From NCBI GenBank assembly GCA_013433145.1, contig CM024187.1:5348826-5412825 (forward strand): a stretch of 64,000 nucleotides of DNA, given 5' to 3'. The position numbers and the translations under genes were made by a program. The stretch comes from Ascaris suum. Its lineage: Eukaryota; Nematoda; Chromadorea; Rhabditida; Ascarididae. Shown here in pieces: positions 10,274-22,817 of this stretch; the stretch's first letter is position 1, and each line of letters starts with the position of its first letter. Below the pieces are notes generated by a model. It did no database searches and had not been told where the DNA came from. It saw only the letters and a program-made list of their open reading frames with translations.

Positions 10274-12925
10274 GTATGCCCTCAGATTTTTTTCTTTAAA
10301 GATTGTGCATGCATTGTTGAGCGTTGTTTTCGATGAAGGAATAAATATTACGGTCTCATGCTTAGTTAAACCGTTAAATTTGAGAGAAGTCCTTTATTCT
10401 ATATATGTTTTAGATTGCTGGATATAGCAATTCCATTTCATATTCTGATGAATGCCTCGAAACTTGTGCCACTGAATCTCTCGAAAGTGTGGGGAGCACC
10501 GTATCGAAATTGCAAAGCAGATTTCTGTTGGAGGAGAAAAACAGTACCTTTAAAAAAATATAAAAGGATGAGGAGAAGCGCTCAAAACCTACCTTGAGCA
10601 TAGAATTGCTCTTAGCTTTTTGAAGTGAATGATCTGCTGCAGTCACCAGTTATAGGATTTTAATGAGTGAAGGAGGCAAGAGGGCAAGCAAGAGGTAAGA
10701 CTCTTATCACACATTGTCTGCATTTGAAGCGCCAATCGTGAAATGAGGAAATGTGGATTGTGGGAAATGGTGGAAGAGGAATTTCGGTGTTTTTATGTGG
10801 AGCACTGCTGATGGGATAGAACAAGAGTTCTGACATTAACCCTTTGAAAAAATATGCGGGGGGAGAGGGAGGCGTGTCCACGAGAAAAATTTTCACCAAA
10901 ACGATTTTTAATAAGAATTTTATCTTCTTTTCTGTGTGCTGCTGACTGCGGTTATCCTTTTTTGGCCTCCTCACATAACGAATAAGTTCCATCTGTAATA
11001 ACATATTTTATTTTGTGAAAGAAACCATCTCACTTGGTCAATGAAATTCCTTATGAAAGGTCATTTTTGAAGTGTTATTCGAGTCATGTCTAATATGTGA
11101 AGATTATTCGGCAGCTTCTTTTATATGTTGTCTTAACGAAAATACAGGTGCCTGCACTAATTTAAAGGGGTACCAAGAAAATTAAAGGAAATTTTGATAA
11201 GTTGCGGTCGAGTGGCATTAATTGTAATTATTTATGAACTAATCAAGCAGGACATATGGTTGATGGCAAAAAAAATGCAACTGATGCATATATGGTCGAG
11301 AGGGAGTCGCAGATGTGGGTGCGCTTGCATTTTACAACCTTGAGATGACCTTCGACAAGGGCATTTCGTTATGCCTCTTTTATTGGTTTATTTCTCACAA
11401 GCGTATCCTCATGTTGCATTACGGTATGCACGTTAATGATATTATGACTCGTTGAATATGCACTCATTTGAAGAGAGAGGGGGAAAGTCGTGTTTAACGA
11501 TATCGCAGTGCTGAGCGTTAACGTGAAAATGACACATCTTGCTCGTAGCGTTGAGTTTTGCGGCTTCTTTAAATTAGCGTAAGGTGAGCAAGAAGCTTCC
11601 GGTTAGTAGTTCAACTGTATAGAACATACGTAAGCGAAGATGTTGTGCTTAGGGAAATGACATTGCACTATCGGTGAGCACTAAATGGAATGGGAACGCA
11701 AGATGCGAGGCCGTCGGTATTGAAGGACAGAGTTTGATGGATAATCTCCATTAATACCTCGTATGTCCACGATGCTAATGATAGGGAGTGTGCAGGATAT
11801 GCTAGTGAGGAAGATGTGCGTCGTTAGAAGAAATAACCACGTCAACAAAGGAGGGTTTCATTCGACACTTCCGAAATGCACAGTAAATTGAGGCATTCAT
11901 TGAAGACAGGTAACCGAACTACTCCGTTAAATAATGGAATTGAAACTGCTACCTCATCGATTTCCAGTACCATTTTCAATGTAGTTAGTGGCTAAAGTAA
12001 TTCAAGAAGTACCATAACAAACGGTTGATTTGCGATTTCATGAAATATAACTTCTCATCTCGTTCACCATTATGAAGCTTTTATTAGCCTTCTTACCGTT
12101 ATTTATTCATTCAACGTGTTGACTTTGAGCAAATTCATTATTTTCTTTCTCACTCATTTATGTTTTCGTTTTTAGAAAAAACTTCTTCATTGGAATTTTT
12201 TCATCAAACTTACTGAAATTGTGCATTTGGGGTCTTCCAGCAAATAAAAGAAATGTGCAACGACTTGAAAAAAATGAATATATTAAGCGACAAGATAACT
12301 AGTTATTTAGGTCTCATTGCAACTTTTCCAGCCTATGTTTTTCGTGCGAAATTTTTTCACCTTTTTTTAAACCTTCTAAAACTCTTTTTTGTATTGTTAC
12401 GCACAGTTTTATTTCTTCATCAATCATTTCTGTTTAGTTAATATATTCTATATGAATTAAATGTTTATGATAGATGCGTACAGTATAAGCGTTCGTCCGA
12501 CCAAGTTCTGTTCTGTCTGATATAGATGCCGCTCTCGAATCGTCTCATATTACACAAACTCTTTTAATTGCGTTGAAGTATAAGACAAAAGTGACAGCGG
12601 TGTTGTTTTAAAGATCGATATTTATATTTGTATTGGTTGTATGGATCAGATTGAGTGTGCACCTTCAACGAGAAAACGGATGTCGTTCATTCGCAACGCT
12701 TTACCTCATAGTGTCATCACCTGGGACACTTGAGAAGAACAGCCCATCGGCATGGAATTTTTGAGGATAAACTAGTTGATGAACACATCGAGAACTTTCT
12801 AGTTATAATACTATAGGATATTAAGAACAGATACATTTATAAATTTTTGAACAAATATTGAAGGTGGAAAATTAACTCAGCATGAATAAATATTCCATGA
12901 GATAAAGAAAAGTAAACGGGGGATA

Positions 12926-12937
12926 GGGGGGGGGGGG
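12926..12937 (+). repeat. G12 homopolymer
   Basis: A pure G run on the + strand in a G-rich context. Confidence 0.95.
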
Positions 12938-14760
12938 AAGAAAATCACCGAGAAAACACGAATAGAGATGTTTTTGCTAGGTAAATTAGAGGGCGAAATG
13001 AAAGCAATTAATTAAAAGATGCATTTCCACGCAGCCATTCAGAGACGGTCGGCAAGTATATATTGCCTTGCTTCCCTCAACCGCTGTATGCATATGCCAT
13101 AATCCCAGCCTTCACATATGTCCTGAGACTAACCTGACAACCATCATGCATATGAAACTTGCAACCGCCCTCAGAAATCAGTCTTCGGCCTTGTTAAAAA
13201 GGGGACCATACATTTTGAAGAATTAAAATAGGTGAAATAGTAAGGGTGATTCCTAACCAAAAGCTTCTTAAGAGAGGTCAAAGAAAGAGAGTAAAACGTT
13301 TTGCTAAATAGTGGCTGTTAAGGATTGTGACCGGTTGATCAATGAAGGTTTTTAATCACCATCAAAGTTTACTCATTCACTATTTTATTCAACGTTTTTG
13401 ATGCGTTGTTTTACGATGATTCTTCTCATGTTGTGTTGACGAGCCCTCCTGTATAAAGTTGCGTGATGATGATCCTATCATAATCGGTTTCAGGTTGAAA
13501 GCCCTCACTGTCTGAGACATATAATAAGTACTCGTATTGAAAATAGTAATGTTGAGATTACATTCAGGGTTAATGCCAGAATAATGAGGCATGCAAATTA
13601 CTCAGTAGTTTCGTAGGTTTCACTTCACACATCCGAAATTTAATCAGTTGCCTGAGGTTGAACTGTATCGCATTTATTGCTCCAATCTGCTCGCCTATCA
13701 CCGTGTTCACTTTTCACTAACTGTTCACGCTGAAAAGTCGAACGATGGAACGTGAAACATTAAGGTTTGTTTTCATTTGAATAGCGTAATACTCTCTATG
13801 AAAATTCTTATCTCCAATCATTGAATGCGCCCTCAACTTCCACTTAATGCTCCGTTATATTTCACGTTAATTATGTTTACATGATGTTGCACTAATGAAG
13901 CGGCTATGTATATCGGCATGTTGCGAAGTTCAAACGATGATTCGGAAAAAACAAGTAATACCCTTCCTCATACTGTAGGGAGAATGGGAATAATTGGAGC
14001 TTTCATCTTCTCCATCTGTGCTCTTCTAACCATGCAGTGGTATGTCGAATCAGGTTGCTTGCTTCATTTCATATCATTGACGAAAGGAATTTAACTGCGA
14101 TGAAATGGTTTTATTAAGTAGTACTTATAGTTGATGCTGTGCAACAGCATAACCTGTAGCTTTATTACTTCAAAACGAAGAAACACCTTTGTTGATTCCG
14201 CATGTCACTCATTCGCTCACCGATCTTAATTAGCGCAGCCCCATTGGCACTTCATGCCGACTCCTTATTGTATACGAGCGCTCGAAGAATCCATTGAAAA
14301 GACAACAAATCATTTCCAGACGGATGCATGCCTGACTCCACTTTCTTCAAAGGTGCCGCTAACGTGTCCACTTGGGCAGAAACTCTCTTTCTGTCATGTT
14401 TCACCTGCATTTACCTTCATCTGTTTATCCAACCTGTCTTCGCCATTTCCGGTGTCTTTTTTCGTTCGCTTGCATTCTCTTCCGTTTTACTTACTTAAAC
14501 CTTTTTCCTTTCCCATTATTTGTATATTTTAGAACGTCAGCATAATGGGAACTGTAACGTTTTGCTTTAACATGCTGCAAATAACGAACATCCGTCTTTC
14601 ACATCGTATCGTTGTTCTTTTAAACGACTTGTTCACTGATTGTATATCCTGAAATAATGGTTTCTTAACAGAAATCTGTTGAATCCCGCTTCCTTCCCTC
14701 CTGGACTTGTTTAAAGTATGGGTTCTCGATTAATTTCGAAAAACTGATCCATTTTTATTT

Positions 14761-14780
14761 AAAAAAAAAAAAAAAAAAAA
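14761..14780 (+). repeat. A20 homopolymer
   Basis: A pure run of 20 A. No coding sequence, polyadenylation hexamer or flanking target duplication was seen upstream, so it is not evidently the tail of a retrocopy. Confidence 0.95.
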
Positions 14781-15785
14781 TCTACAGCTTATTGAGCCAA
14801 AATCTTTTGCTGTTCCACCACAAACAATTTCTACCGTAAACAAATAAAAAATCACATGAGCGCACTAATGTAACCCCTCGACGAAGCTGAACGCTTATCG
14901 TGCTCAAAGTCTTCGTCACAGATGATCTGGTAGTTGTTTTTTCTCATCAGTCTTTATGTGGATGCAATGCTCATTTTCTATGCGGAATTGTATACATGGC
15001 GCATTGAGCTGTTTCGCAGTGGCAAGCCAATAAGCGCATGTGGATTCTGTTTCGTCTCGACGAGCGCAGTGGGGCAGCAATTTCGACAGTTCTCCCTAAA
15101 TTGTATGTGTGCAAGTTCCTTTTCGAAATTCTATGAAATCAACTTTAGTCACTTATATGAAAATTAGCACTTGATGTCTTTATGAACAGTTTAATGGGCC
15201 AACTATTTGGAATCTGAGGCATATATTTCCATTGCCATCCAAATTCATTCTCGTATTTCCATTCGTCTTCGTATTTCACCACTGCTTCAAAAATTTATAT
15301 ATGTTATTCTGCAACATAGCCGCTGTGTTCCTTATTGAATTCCAACAAGATGCATTTCTTGAGAAAGAAAGCTTCTTTGAAAATTGTTTTTAAATGTCAA
15401 TAGAATACTGTTAAATTTACCGCATTTCGATTCTACCCTTATCTACTTCTTACACCTCATCGAACCCCATGGTTTTCGTTGAGCCATCCGTTCACTTTTT
15501 CCGGAAATATATTTATTATGAACGTATCTGCTTATTACTCTCATTTGCTCTATTTAATTCTCAACTTTTATTCTCAAAAGTATCATTAATGAAGCTTTTT
15601 ATTGCAAACTTGGTTGCATATTTTTATATGGAAATAGCTGTTCTGTTCTGTGAGACGAAAGTTGCAGCATTGGTTCTAATGAAATCCCTAGAGTTTATCA
15701 ACATCGCCTTATTTCTGAAGAGGTTTATTGATGGGAGTAAATGTATACACCACATGGATCATTTCTCGAAATTACTATAGAAAAT

Positions 15786-15833
15786 AAACTGTAATTGTAA
15801 CTGTAATTTTTGCCAACCGTAATTGTAAACGTC
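15786..15833 (+). repeat. Short imperfect tandem repeat of a CTGTAATTGTAA-like unit
   Basis: The units actgtaattgta, actgtaattttt and ccgtaattgtaa follow one another within about 48 bases. This looks like slippage-type satellite-like sequence with no evident function. Confidence 0.6.
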
Positions 15834-16474
15834 ATACAAATAATTGTTTAAATGTTAAAAAAGGAACTGTAATGCATCTTTACTTCTTTTCATCACAGCA
15901 AAGAGTGCTGAATTCCGAGATGCCGATATTTTATGTGCCATATTGAAATCAACTCTTTTTTTTCTTCAGAAGATATAATCAATTCTCATATCGTACAAAT
16001 GTTTACTCACACAGAGCGTTTTTCAACAAAAAGTTATTCCGATTTGCTCCTGCCACTAGCAATCGTTTCTGTAATTATCTTTGCGTGTATTTGGATTAAA
16101 TTCGAATTTATTCGACGAAGAAGACTTATTATCCGGAGGAAAAAATATTTCACCTTTAATCAAATCTATTAGATGAAAATGTTCCATCTGGCGCAAGAAC
16201 TGCATTATCGAATGCTTCAGTTATTGTCTTCGCGAGAGCTTTACTTTCTAGAATGTTTCTTTTTGAAATACTCCTGCTTTCGACGTGCCTTCCTCCGTTG
16301 TATAACAGCAACAACATCATATCCTTGAAGTGCATTACACCTGTATTTACCTTGAATATCTTGCTAGGACATCCATCGACTGTAAATTTTCAACGATTAA
16401 TTAGCTGGCGAAAGGTTTATCAGCGAGGCGAAGAAGGGGAAAGGGAAATTTCCTGACGTTTACATCATTTGGGC

Positions 16475-16517
16475 ATTTAAGGGCCATAAAGCTACGTGAG
16501 GTATATGGCCCTTAAAT
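16475..16517 (+). repeat. Perfect inverted repeat, 14-base arms, 15-base loop
   Basis: Arm atttaagggccata (16475-16488) and its exact complement tatggcccttaaat (16504-16517) enclose a 15-base spacer. It can fold as a stable stem-loop in DNA or RNA. It could be a very small mobile-element relic or a structured RNA element; no terminal duplications were seen. Confidence 0.85.
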
Positions 16518-17860
16518 TTTTTCTTTATTTAACGGCGAAATAGCTGTTTTTTGTTGACTGACTCTCTGCCTGAATGAATTGGAATCGTTCTCGTTCAGCT
16601 ATATACAATACAGTCTTCCCCTGATGAGACAATAAATTTCACACAGTTGTCTCCCTTCGATGCTTAGAGTATGTGATGTCAAGTTGTTACCAGCATCATT
16701 CTAAAGTCACATGAATGTGCATTCAGAAGTTTGCATCGAGAACTAACAAAACAGTTTACGCCTGTTACTGTGAGGTGAATGCCTCAACAATTTTGGGTGA
16801 CACATTTTCGATGCGCTTTCAAAGCGCTTCCTTCCGCTACATTCCAACAACATTTTTTTCTCGAATAGCGCGATTAGAGCTTAGTTTAAGGCGCAAATTA
16901 TGGGTTTCCAATTGCGAGGATGCGTGCCGAAGAAAGTGGCGAACAAAGCGCTCGGCTATATGCGATTAGCACACGTTCCTTTGAATGAATTGCCGCATGG
17001 CAACACCCCGCGCCCAGAAAACGATTCAACGACGCGTACATCTCCGGAATAGAATGAGTGTTAGGCATTTATTAGAACGCGAACTTATTAGTATAGTACT
17101 GTGACGTTTTCAAAAAAGTGCATAAAGCGGTAGTTCTTGCATCACGTGGCAGCATGAAGATAACAAAGCCAAGTGGAACAGGGTTTTCATTTCATGAGCC
17201 GATCAAACAACTTACAAATGCTCACCGTTTTAGTTTAGTTTACTGTTGTTTCCTGATGGTTAAAAAACCGATCAAACATTTTATAAATATCTGTAGTATC
17301 AAAGTTTTCCCATTCTCCTGTGCTGCATTTTAAGCGGGTAACCAGGAATACGGTCTTGCTCGTAACATGATAGTAAAAATACTTGAGACTTGCGATTGGG
17401 TCTTTTTATAATTGCTGTTTGTGTGGGAGCATGCAGAGTCTCTGATTTTCTCTCTCTCATTCCGTTTTTGGCTTTTCTTTCCTCCCCTATCCGCATTGTC
17501 GTCAAATTTTCCTCTTCAAAATTATGCAGTAAATTTTCCTAACCATTCAATGAACAGAAATATTTGTATGAATGTAGACGTTCTCATCGCTCGCTTTATA
17601 TTAAATGTCTTTTTTTGCTCATGGGAAATGTCTCTAAGCAGATTGTGCTGTGGCTTTTAGCGTTCCTTCTTAAATTTCCAATTAACTGGAGAGCTAACGA
17701 AGTATCTTTCCTAGCAAATTAGAAACGCTTTGTGGAGTGCAATTTTAAAAGTCGATTTATGTCCAAATATATAAACCTTTGGGTGGGAGAGGAGAAAGGA
17801 GAGTTGAACAGTTTGGACGAAATAAAATATTCAAGAGGGTGCGTTTTTTTGTATTGTTAG

Positions 17861-17935
17861 GAAACGCTCTAGGAGACCTCGGCATCGATACAGCATTAGC
17901 GTCGCCTCATCTTTTCGGTTTGAGGATCTATAAAT
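17861..17935 (+). CDS. Candidate internal exon, unknown protein
   Basis: The acceptor is good (gcgtttttttgtattgttag) and the donor is strong (AAAT followed by gtgagt). Between them lie two bases, 24 codons and one base: NALGDLGIDTALASPH, then LFGLRIYK. A second possible acceptor at 17979 (gctgcag) would continue the frame as VRHSKRVLENSRSQLAL and stop, implying a 44-base intron. I do not recognise the protein. Confidence 0.3.
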
Positions 17936-20900
17936 GTGAGTGTAACGCACTGCAATGAAGCCACAGACGCCAGCTGCAGGTGTGCGACACTCAAAGAGAG
18001 TTTTAGAAAATTCGAGATCTCAGCTTGCACTTTGACGAGGCATCTCATCTCTATTATCATACCAACCCCTTTCATTAGAGCGGGAAAGGGTGGAGAGAAT
18101 TAAAATTGATGACTTTTGAAAAGCACACTTCAGCAAATTGCAACTGAAATTTGGAAGGCAGAGTGAGGAAGACGGGCGCATCCTTGGGATCACACTCACT
18201 AGTTTCTAAATAGCAGTTTGATTTCAGGAGCCTTTAAACATACCACTGCTAAGTTAGTTGGCGCTCAAACAACTTCAACAATGAGCCATTAACTGATGCG
18301 ATTTTTTGGAAAGTCTTAACAAAATTCTGATGAGAATTTTAAATAAAATCTAGAAACTTTTCATTTTTCAGTTGCTTTTAATATTCCAAGTTTGGTTGTT
18401 TGTTTCGATTCATCTCCCTGCCTCCCTCCCTCTGCCATTCTTCACGCTAAACCAAACTGAATATTTCCACAAACTTGGCAAGTCAAGTTGATAGAACAGT
18501 TGCTGCTGAATGGGTCCACTCCAGGAGCACGCAAAGGAAGTGCCAGGGAATATGAGAATTACTGCGCACGTTCTATTGGTTGAGCGTTGAAGGTGGTTTG
18601 TCTTGTTTTCCCACTTGCTTAACTCGCTTTGCTCGGATCGTGCAGTGCTCAAGCGTAACGGCGGGATTGAGCATTGCACAATCAACGTTGGCTGTTTGCG
18701 TGAGAAAATTATTTAAATTCGTGTACTGCGACACTGCGCCTTTAGTAACCACTAACAAAAGGCTTACATTTATTTTTATTCTAAGAGTTCGGATCTTTCT
18801 CAACGATACGTTTAACTTTTTAAACTTATTTCAGATTTTTGCATGTTTTCTGTCATATGTGATCACCACTTACGGGGGGCAGTTTTCCTGTAACCCTGAA
18901 TGCATGGATCAATAAGGGAGAAGTCATATGAAGAAGGAAAGCACAAGTGGTGTTAAAGCTAAGCTGAGAGCTGAGGCCTTATCGTCTTAGCAACACTCAT
19001 TTCAGTTACTAGTCAAACTTCAACTGGCTTTATGGTCATCTGAAGTGGAAATCGAATCGGTTCTTCAAGCATACCATTGCTCATCTTAACAAGTAATGCT
19101 AACGAGAAGGCTTTGCAAGAGTATTGCTGAGGTGAAAAGGCGTTCAATCAACCAACTAACATTTTGAATTAAACTGAACAAGGATAAAGAGTTTTGGATT
19201 AATCACCTTGTGTGCTTAAGCTAAACGAGTTTATTCTCTTTTGGGAGGCATTACTATGGGTAAAAGTTATTTCCAATCGCTTTATGCCGAAATTGGTTCA
19301 ACAGTAGTTGAAGCAGAAGCTAAAGTTTAGTGGCAGAACTAAGCCACTGTGCAATCTAAATTATCCCTCCCCACCTCCATCCTTAGTTTATCTTCCATGG
19401 AAATCTAAAGAACGTCACAAGAAAACGCGGAAAAGCGTAGCATGATAATACATCGTACACTTCGTATTATACTGCACTGGTGAGTTACCAGAGCATTCTC
19501 GTGTTATACTGTAGAACTTGAAAAGATCACGTGAAATCGCTCGCGTTCAACTAAACCTTTATGCGATCAATTATTCTCGGAGATTTTATTTGCAGCTTCA
19601 CGGTGGACTGTTTGCAAATGCAACATGTCCTGGAATAGAATAAAGTAAACGGCGACACGACGGCTCATCCTCTGACTGAAGGTTCGTTCATCTGTCGACA
19701 TGTGTGCACGTATGGCATTGTTTGCACAACGCGAATTGTTGCAGCACAAGACAATATACGCGTTTTGAGGCGCGTGAATGTTTCATTAAATCAAATTGAG
19801 TTTGTGGGTACGAGCTGCGCCTCTTATGTAACACGAAACTACGGGACACACCTCCACGATTTGCACTGCTTTCTCGCTGACTTCCTCAAGGCTTGTTATG
19901 TATCCTGTTTGCATATATCACTGCACGGTGACAATGCTGCAGATTTTGGGTGTCTCCATGGGATTCTACTAATATTTTGAGAGTAATGTGACATTAGACT
20001 AAGCCGGAATGAAAGAGCTTGATGAGACTTGCTGGAAAATACTAGATGCTTGCATTTTTGGCAGCTGCAGACCGGAAAACGGTGAAAACAATTGTGGTTA
20101 CACTCACGCCAAATCTGGTTCACACCATTTCCTTGTTTGTTTTTAATTCTTCTTTTTTAACACAGTTCTACTTCATAGGCGGTATTTCGAATGTTTATCT
20201 GCCTTAATGTAGAGGTATTTGTTACATTATTCTGTCTTTTGGCTATTGACGGCTGGTTGCGAGACGCCGCCGTGCGGTTAATAGTGAAATGAAACCACTG
20301 GTGTGCACCAACGCGTTTAGGAGGCTTAATGCTGAGTTGAGGAACTCGTCCGCGTGAAAAAATGTCACTTGCAACATCTCACTACTAGCCTTGCTCTCAT
20401 CTAGCTCTCTGTTAGCCACCGTCCTCATTTAAGGGTCTATATTTAAGAACTGCTTTTCAAATTTTTTGACATTAGTCTTGTTTGAGCAATTCTTGAACTT
20501 TTGCCTGCACGTTTCGATATACTTTTCAATGAAACCGCATCAGTAGAAAAAAGATAATTTAGCTAGTAGGGAAATCGATCTTCAGAGAGGTGTGACGTCG
20601 TTTGTCATTGATGACAGGTCGAAGGTGGTGATGTTCTTGAGGAAGTGCGATATTCTCACTCGCAAAGAGGCCAACTTCTGGTTTTTTAACATATCGGATA
20701 TTATGTTATTTACAAGTGAAATTGTTCCCATCCATCTGGTATGAGTGGATGAACTTCTCATTATTTAGCTTATGCCCTCCTGCAGCGCGTTTCACACTAT
20801 GATTTAATGGTCGTCGACAAGTCATATCACCTTCATCCTCTTACTCTTCATTGACTGAAGATATTTCTAATATTATGCATTGAGCCAGCAAATCAAACGG

Positions 20901-21052
20901 CCACGTTGCATCGAATAGAATTATAAGGCTGTAATGTTTCAATGAGATTCAGCCCATTTTTCGTAAAATTTTAGAGCGGATTTATTCGAATAAGAATGAG
21001 AACTGTTATGAAAGAAGGGATTCACTTGATCCAATACTATGCAGAATATTTA
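17936..21052. other. No supported gene
   Basis: Around 18.4-18.9 kb several frames on both strands are open at once, which suggests low stop density rather than real coding. A + strand block after ttatttcag at about 18836 reads ATTTYGG-like hydrophobic residues ending SYVITTYGGQFSCNPECMDQ and a stop. It could be a terminal exon but has no partner. A - strand frame at 20243-20428 also looks protein-like and lacks splice support. Confidence 0.4.
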
Positions 21053-21094
21053 CCGAAAGGCTATTTTTTGAGTAGTCTAAAAATAGCTTTTCGG
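21053..21094 (+). repeat. Inverted repeat, 16-base arms, 10-base loop
   Basis: Arm CCGAAAGGCTATTTTT (21053-21068) pairs with AAAAATAGCTTTTCGG (21079-21094) at 15 of 16 positions. The one exception would be a G-U pair in RNA. It forms a strong local hairpin outside any recognised exon. Confidence 0.85.
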
Positions 21095-22709
21095 CAAAGA
21101 GTAGTGCAGTCAGAGATATTTCAGTGGAACATGGAAGACGGCTGACTGATGCTGAGTGTATGAGAACTGCTTTAGCTCCTCAAAAATGCTATTTCATCTA
21201 AGCGAACATTCTATATGCGCTTTCCACTTTAGTCGCTAATACAGAATTGCAGCCTTCTATTTGCATTCGAATCTTAGCTCGGTGGTCCGAATTTGGCAGT
21301 GTGATGCGCTATACTGCTTCGAATAAATAACTCTCCCAACAAAGAACCTCTTCCTCGAAAAATTGAAGTAGAAATGCTCCGTTTCGTTATGAAATTTTAG
21401 AAAATATGTATTTTCATATTTCTGAACACTGTTTACAACTGTTTCATCTTGTTAAAACTTTGGACACAAAAATAACCCCTCATATTGAGTGAACTCTCCT
21501 TTGTTGGTGCACTCTGAAACTTAGAGGTTTTATGTGGAATAGGAAGGTAAACTGTACCGATTGAAAGAAACCCTTCGGTCATTTTTGGAATCGACTGTTG
21601 TATGAGAATAACGGACCGCTTTAAATGCAAACGGTCTTTGTAAACGTTGTCCACCTCTCTTTCGAATGAACAGATGGATTTGCATTTGTTTTTTTTATTG
21701 TCTGAGATGTTGGCAAATGAGGAAGCGATGCGGCAGCAAATACATCCATCCATGTTTTGATTTATAACCCGAACTTGGGTTTGAGTACGAACTTTGTGTA
21801 AACAAACACAGTAGTAGAATGGGCTCGTGGGGATGACAGAGTTAGCGGAGGGCAGGTCGCGTTATCTGTGTGTGTTGTTCGTTGATCACTTGTTTGCACA
21901 GCCATAATTAATGCTCAAAATGATTTATCAGCATATTGATCTCTCTTCTCATCTCGCCATTATTATACATATTGTTGCGAAAAACATATTCAACTGGCCA
22001 TACTATGCGCGAATTTTGTATTTGTAGGCAACTTTACGGTGTAATATCGGATTCAGAGGAAATAAAACTCATATCCGTTCTTAAAAGATCACTGGTCCTT
22101 GTTCAGATCGATCACCGATCTTTGTTCAAAATATCGAAATTTCTAAATTCAGTTTTGAGCTAATTATTAGTAAAATCCCCGTAAGGGCTGTTTTCAGTAC
22201 AGAAGAGTACCACGCTTCGCATCGTATCTTTACACGTCCCGTCATGATTTATAACTGTCGTGATTTTGTTAGAAGGTGCTATATGAGCATTTAATGCTCG
22301 CCCTTATTCGTTAACTTCATATAGGAGTGCAACGGGATTTGTTGAAGCTTTAAAGAGTCTATTTATGAAATTTATAGCGCGCTTAGCATTTACTGACTGT
22401 TGCGAAATTCATGTAAGCCTGAAGTTTGTTTAGCTAATGGAACAGCTGAAAACCAACAGTGTGGTAGCGAATTAAATGAGCGTTGAATGTGTTAGCTGGT
22501 TGGCATTCACCGGCTTGTCCTTGTGCAAGGGTCTTTGCTTTTTACGTCACATTCGCTAGCCGCCTTCCTCACTGAGCTCTGCTTCTCTGATCGCTGTCAA
22601 CTAGCATGTGACGTCGGTAAGATCAGGTTTCCAAGCACATAGTGAATGAGTCAATAGATGCCTTATTGCAAATGTAGTGTTACTTTGTAAATACGTTGTG
22701 TTTTGTTCG
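21095..22709. other. No supported gene
   Basis: Chance frames only, including a 106-codon frame at 21433-21753 on the - strand without domain or splice support. This stretch may hold the 3' UTR of the - strand candidate ending at 22710. Confidence 0.4.
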
Positions 22710-22817
22710 CTAGAAGAAGTAGTCTTCTCCAGACAGTTCTTCCTTTACTGATGTGTATCCGGCAACTTCAGTTAGTGCCATTCGTTGCTCGTCGTCTAAA
22801 TTTCTCAGAAAGCCTTG
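22710..22817 (-). CDS. Candidate terminal exon, unknown protein
   Basis: On the - strand a pyrimidine-rich acceptor (ctctttctctcttcctttgtcag) is followed by 35 codons and TAG. The product reads QGFLRNLDDEQRMALTEVA, then GYTSVKEELSGEDYFF. It is acidic and helical in character, with an ordered composition unlike random translation, and looks like the C-terminus of a soluble protein. I cannot name the family. The frame also runs on upstream through the presumed intron to 22919, where it is Cys-rich and unlike the exon. No earlier exon could be tied to it. Confidence 0.45.
   Translation of the reverse strand, partial: QGFLRNLDDEQRMALTEVAGYTSVKEELSGEDYFF

Larger units (their letters stand above)
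10274..17860. other. Long stretch without a supported gene
   Basis: This is A/T-rich DNA with G12 (12926-12937), A20 (14761-14780), a short tandem repeat (15786-15833) and a hairpin (16475-16517). Weak exon-like frames occur at 13906-14094 and 14254-14532 (+ strand). The first contains a hydrophobic segment, GIIGAFIFSICALLTMQW, that could be membrane-spanning. Neither has a convincing acceptor. Confidence 0.4.

Noticed and set aside
14761..14780. A20 and A18 (54736-54753) runs as retrocopy tails
   Set aside because: No open frame, polyadenylation hexamer or flanking duplication was found upstream of either.
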